Part shown: one piece after another, positions 4,704 through 5,974 of the stretch
How positions within the stretch are numbered: the first letter of the stretch is position 1
Layout: each line of letters starts with the position of its first letter
Source of the DNA: Neisseriaceae bacterium
GTDB taxonomy: Bacteria > Pseudomonadota > Gammaproteobacteria > Burkholderiales > Neisseriaceae
Direction of reading: 5' to 3'
DNA: 5,974 bases
Assembly: GCA_017446355.1 (NCBI GenBank)
Contig: JAFSQZ010000209.1
Coordinates: forward strand, 1 to 5,974
Made by a program: the position numbers and the translations under genes
The notes under the pieces: generated by a model
The model's input: only the letters and a program-made list of their open reading frames with translations
Database searches by the model: none
What the model was told of the DNA's origin: nothing

Positions 4704-5144
4704 TTAATTGATTTCATTCTGAATAGTCGTCAACACTTCTTGTGCGTGATTATTCACTTTTACTTTTCGCCATTCACGCACAATTTCTCCGTGTTCATTC
4801 AACACAAACGTGCTACGTTCTACACCCATATATTCTTTACCGTATAATTTTTTCAATTTCATCACATCAAATTGTCGGCAAACGCTTTCATCTACATCAC
4901 TCAACAACAGAAATTGAAATTGTTGTTTTGCACAAAAATTTTGGTGTGATTTAACACTGTCGCGCGAAATACCCACCACCGTGTATCCAGCAGCCTGAAA
5001 TTCAGGCAGCAAGCGGTTAAAATCTTGCCCCTCTGTGGTGCAACCAGGTGTGTTGTCTTTTGGATAAAAATACACCACCAACGGTAAATGCTCTTGACTA
5101 TGAAACATATTGCCATCACTTGCTGGCAAAGAAAATGCAGGCAT
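4704..5144 (-). CDS. bcp: Thioredoxin-dependent peroxiredoxin of the Bcp/PrxQ type
   Basis: Bcp reduces hydrogen peroxide and organic hydroperoxides in the cytosol, using thioredoxin as reductant. The 146-residue protein has the thioredoxin-like core: FSLPASDG (4-11), VVYFYPKDNTPGCTTEGQDF (23-42) with peroxidatic C35 in TPGC, VVGISRDS (56-63), LLSDVDESVCRQF (80-92) and the conserved arginine in GVERSTFVL (R110). The resolving cysteine found five residues after the peroxidatic one in E. coli Bcp is Q40 here. C71 or C89 could substitute, or the enzyme may work as a 1-Cys form. The N-terminus is about ten residues shorter than in E. coli, but an in-frame stop just upstream and AAAGG eight bases before ATG 5144 support this start. 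It is followed by ispE and divergent from the gene at 5348. Confidence 0.93.
   Translation of the reverse strand: MPAFSLPASDGNMFHSQEHLPLVVYFYPKDNTPGCTTEGQDFNRLLPEFQAAGYTVVGISRDSVKSHQNFCAKQQFQFLLLSDVDESVCRQFDVMKLKKLYGKEYMGVERSTFVLNEHGEIVREWRKVKVNNHAQEVLTTIQNEIN
4988..5012. repeat. Inverted pair of DUS variants inside bcp
   Basis: CAGCAGCCTGAA (4988-4999, plus) and TTGCTGCCTGAA (5001-5012, minus) face each other across one base. Each matches a dialect word at 10 of 12 positions. The arms pair imperfectly and encode LPEFQAAG (46-53) of the peroxiredoxin. Confidence 0.6.
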
Positions 5145-5182
5145 TTTGTCAACCTTTCATTTAATCATCAAAGAAACTGTAA

Positions 5183-5188
5183 AGTATA
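5183..5188 (-). promoter_or_regulatory. Candidate -10 box for bcp-ispE
   Basis: TATACT on the minus strand matches the sigma70 -10 at five of six bases and would give a leader of about 32 bases before the bcp ATG. No good -35 lies at the right distance; that region is occupied by the DUS palindrome at 5194-5210. Confidence 0.4.
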
Positions 5189-5193
5189 ACAAC

Positions 5194-5210
5194 ATTCAGG
5201 CTGCCTGAAT
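5194..5210. repeat. DUS palindrome in the bcp divergent intergenic region
   Basis: TTCAGGCTGCCTGAA (5195-5209) with one flanking A-T pair gives a seven-pair stem and CTG loop. As in the other two copies, the plus strand reads AGGCTGCCTGAA and the minus strand AGGCAGCCTGAA. It lies between two divergent genes, where a terminator is not expected. Confidence 0.85.
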
Positions 5211-5311
5211 ACCAAATATACAACTCAATAAAAATTATTTATTTTCATTGTCTTAATATATTTTACATTTTTGCATAGAGTAAAAACTTAAAACTTTATT
5301 TGATTTTAGAG

Positions 5312-5317
5312 TAGAAT
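5312..5317 (+). promoter_or_regulatory. Weak candidate -10 for the nitronate monooxygenase-like gene
   Basis: TAGAAT lies about 30 bases before the ATG, with no recognisable -35 at 17 bases. The surrounding 5211-5334 stretch is very AT-rich, and other positions are possible. Confidence 0.25.
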
Positions 5318-5347
5318 AACTAAAAATTGCTTTTAAGGGTAATCCTA

Positions 5348-5974
5348 ATGAATCATAAATTTAATCCTTTAATTATTCGTAATAAAGAATTGATTCCCAT
5401 TGTGCAAGGCGGTATGGGCGTGGGTATTTCTGCTTCACGTTTATCCAGCGCAGTGGCGCGTGAAAATGGTATTGGTACAATTGCCAGTGTGGATTTACGC
5501 CATTTACACGAAGATTTACTGGCAGAAAGCAAAATCAATCCAAGTGAAGAAAAATATTGCAAACTCAATCGTTTAGCATTGGATCGTGAAATTCAGGCAG
5601 CCAAACAACAAAGCGAAGGCAAGGGTATGATTGCCGTTAATGTGATGAAAGCAGTGAAAGATCACGTTGCTTTGGTGCGTCAAGCTTGTGAATCTGGCGT
5701 AGATGCCATTGTGATGGGTGCGGGCTTGCCTTTGGACTTGCCTGAAATGGTTGGCGATTATCGTAAAAATGTTGCGTTATTACCCATTTTGTCAGAATCG
5801 CGTGGCATCAATATCGTCTTGAAACGCTGGCTGAAAAAAGAAGTGTTGCCTGATGCAATTGTGATTGAACACCCTGCGCATGCCGCAGGACATTTGGGTG
5901 CTGCAAGCGTTGATGGCGTAAACGATGAAAAATTTGATTTCAAACGTGTTATTGAAGAAACGTTTGAAGTTTTC
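5348..5974 (+). CDS. Nitronate monooxygenase-like flavoprotein (partial, open at right edge)
   Basis: The frame is open from ATG 5348 to the window end, giving 209 residues of a protein that probably exceeds 300. It matches the nitronate monooxygenase (2-nitropropane dioxygenase) family, TIM-barrel FMN enzymes that oxidise alkyl nitronates. The same fold is used by the enoyl-ACP reductase FabK. Visible motifs are PIVQGGMGVGIS (17-28, FMN phosphate region), IAVNVM (95-100), DAIVMGAGLPLDLP (119-132) and EHPAHAAGHLGA (174-185), where H182 lies at the position of the family's AGGH histidine. Here that motif reads AAGH. AAGGG ends eight bases before the ATG, a good ribosome binding site. A DUS variant lies at 5592-5603. 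The gene diverges from bcp across 203 bases. The class is secure but the physiological substrate is not. Confidence 0.87.
   Translation, partial: MNHKFNPLIIRNKELIPIVQGGMGVGISASRLSSAVARENGIGTIASVDLRHLHEDLLAESKINPSEEKYCKLNRLALDREIQAAKQQSEGKGMIAVNVMKAVKDHVALVRQACESGVDAIVMGAGLPLDLPEMVGDYRKNVALLPILSESRGINIVLKRWLKKEVLPDAIVIEHPAHAAGHLGAASVDGVNDEKFDFKRVIEETFEVF
5592..5603 (-). repeat. DUS variant inside the nitronate monooxygenase-like gene
   Basis: On the minus strand TGGCTGCCTGAA matches AGGCTGCCTGAA at 11 of 12 positions. The coding strand reads IQAAK (82-86). Confidence 0.6.

Noticed and set aside
4901..5152. 83-codon minus-strand ORF starting just before bcp
   Set aside because: It is a shifted-frame reading of the bcp coding sequence with no recognisable domain.
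5353..5943. Minus-strand ORFs at 5353-5568 and 5758-5943
   Set aside because: They are antisense to the nitronate monooxygenase-like gene, which is continuous and full of family motifs.

Overview
The window looks like chromosomal DNA from an AT-rich member of the Neisseriaceae (Betaproteobacteria). The main evidence is the 12-base word AGGCTGCCTGAA and its reverse complement, found exactly or nearly so more than a dozen times. From memory, this is one of the DNA uptake sequence (DUS) dialects of that family: AGGCTGCCTGAA is the Simonsiella-type word and AGGCAGCCTGAA the Kingella-type word. The gene content (ispE next to tRNA-Gln, a PrxQ/Bcp peroxiredoxin, a DUF3460 protein) fits. The CTG form predominates among stand-alone copies, which suggests a Simonsiella/Alysiella-like organism, but the species cannot be fixed from this window.

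Layout. Positions 1-217 hold the 3' end of an unidentified plus-strand gene, followed by a hairpin terminator built around a DUS. Positions 287-1516 (minus) encode a complete P4-type tyrosine integrase. Its 5' end faces the 3' end of tRNA-Ser(GCU) at 1697-1790, across a very AT-rich spacer with roughly helically phased A-tracts and short ATACC repeats. This is the usual geometry of an element integrated at a tRNA 3' end, but no second attachment site is visible here.

Positions 1881-3321 (minus) hold a DUF3460 small protein, a family-3 O-methyltransferase and a GNAT acetyltransferase, in transcription order. The last two are 15 bases apart. Both have DUS-derived sequence where the ribosome binding site should be. 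Positions 3463-3750 form a clean tRNA unit: sigma70 promoter, two identical tRNA-Gln(UUG) genes in tandem, and a strong terminator. Positions 3812-5144 (minus) carry bcp (peroxiredoxin) followed by ispE (isoprenoid precursor synthesis), probably co-transcribed. A divergent intergenic region with a DUS palindrome separates bcp from a plus-strand nitronate monooxygenase-like gene that starts at 5348 and runs off the right edge.

Apart from the integrase region this is ordinary housekeeping sequence, and no new multi-gene system is visible. The most interesting features are the DUS elements. Three form 15-bp hairpins that spell a different dialect on each strand, two occupy ribosome-binding positions, one forms a terminator stem and one covers the ispE start codon.
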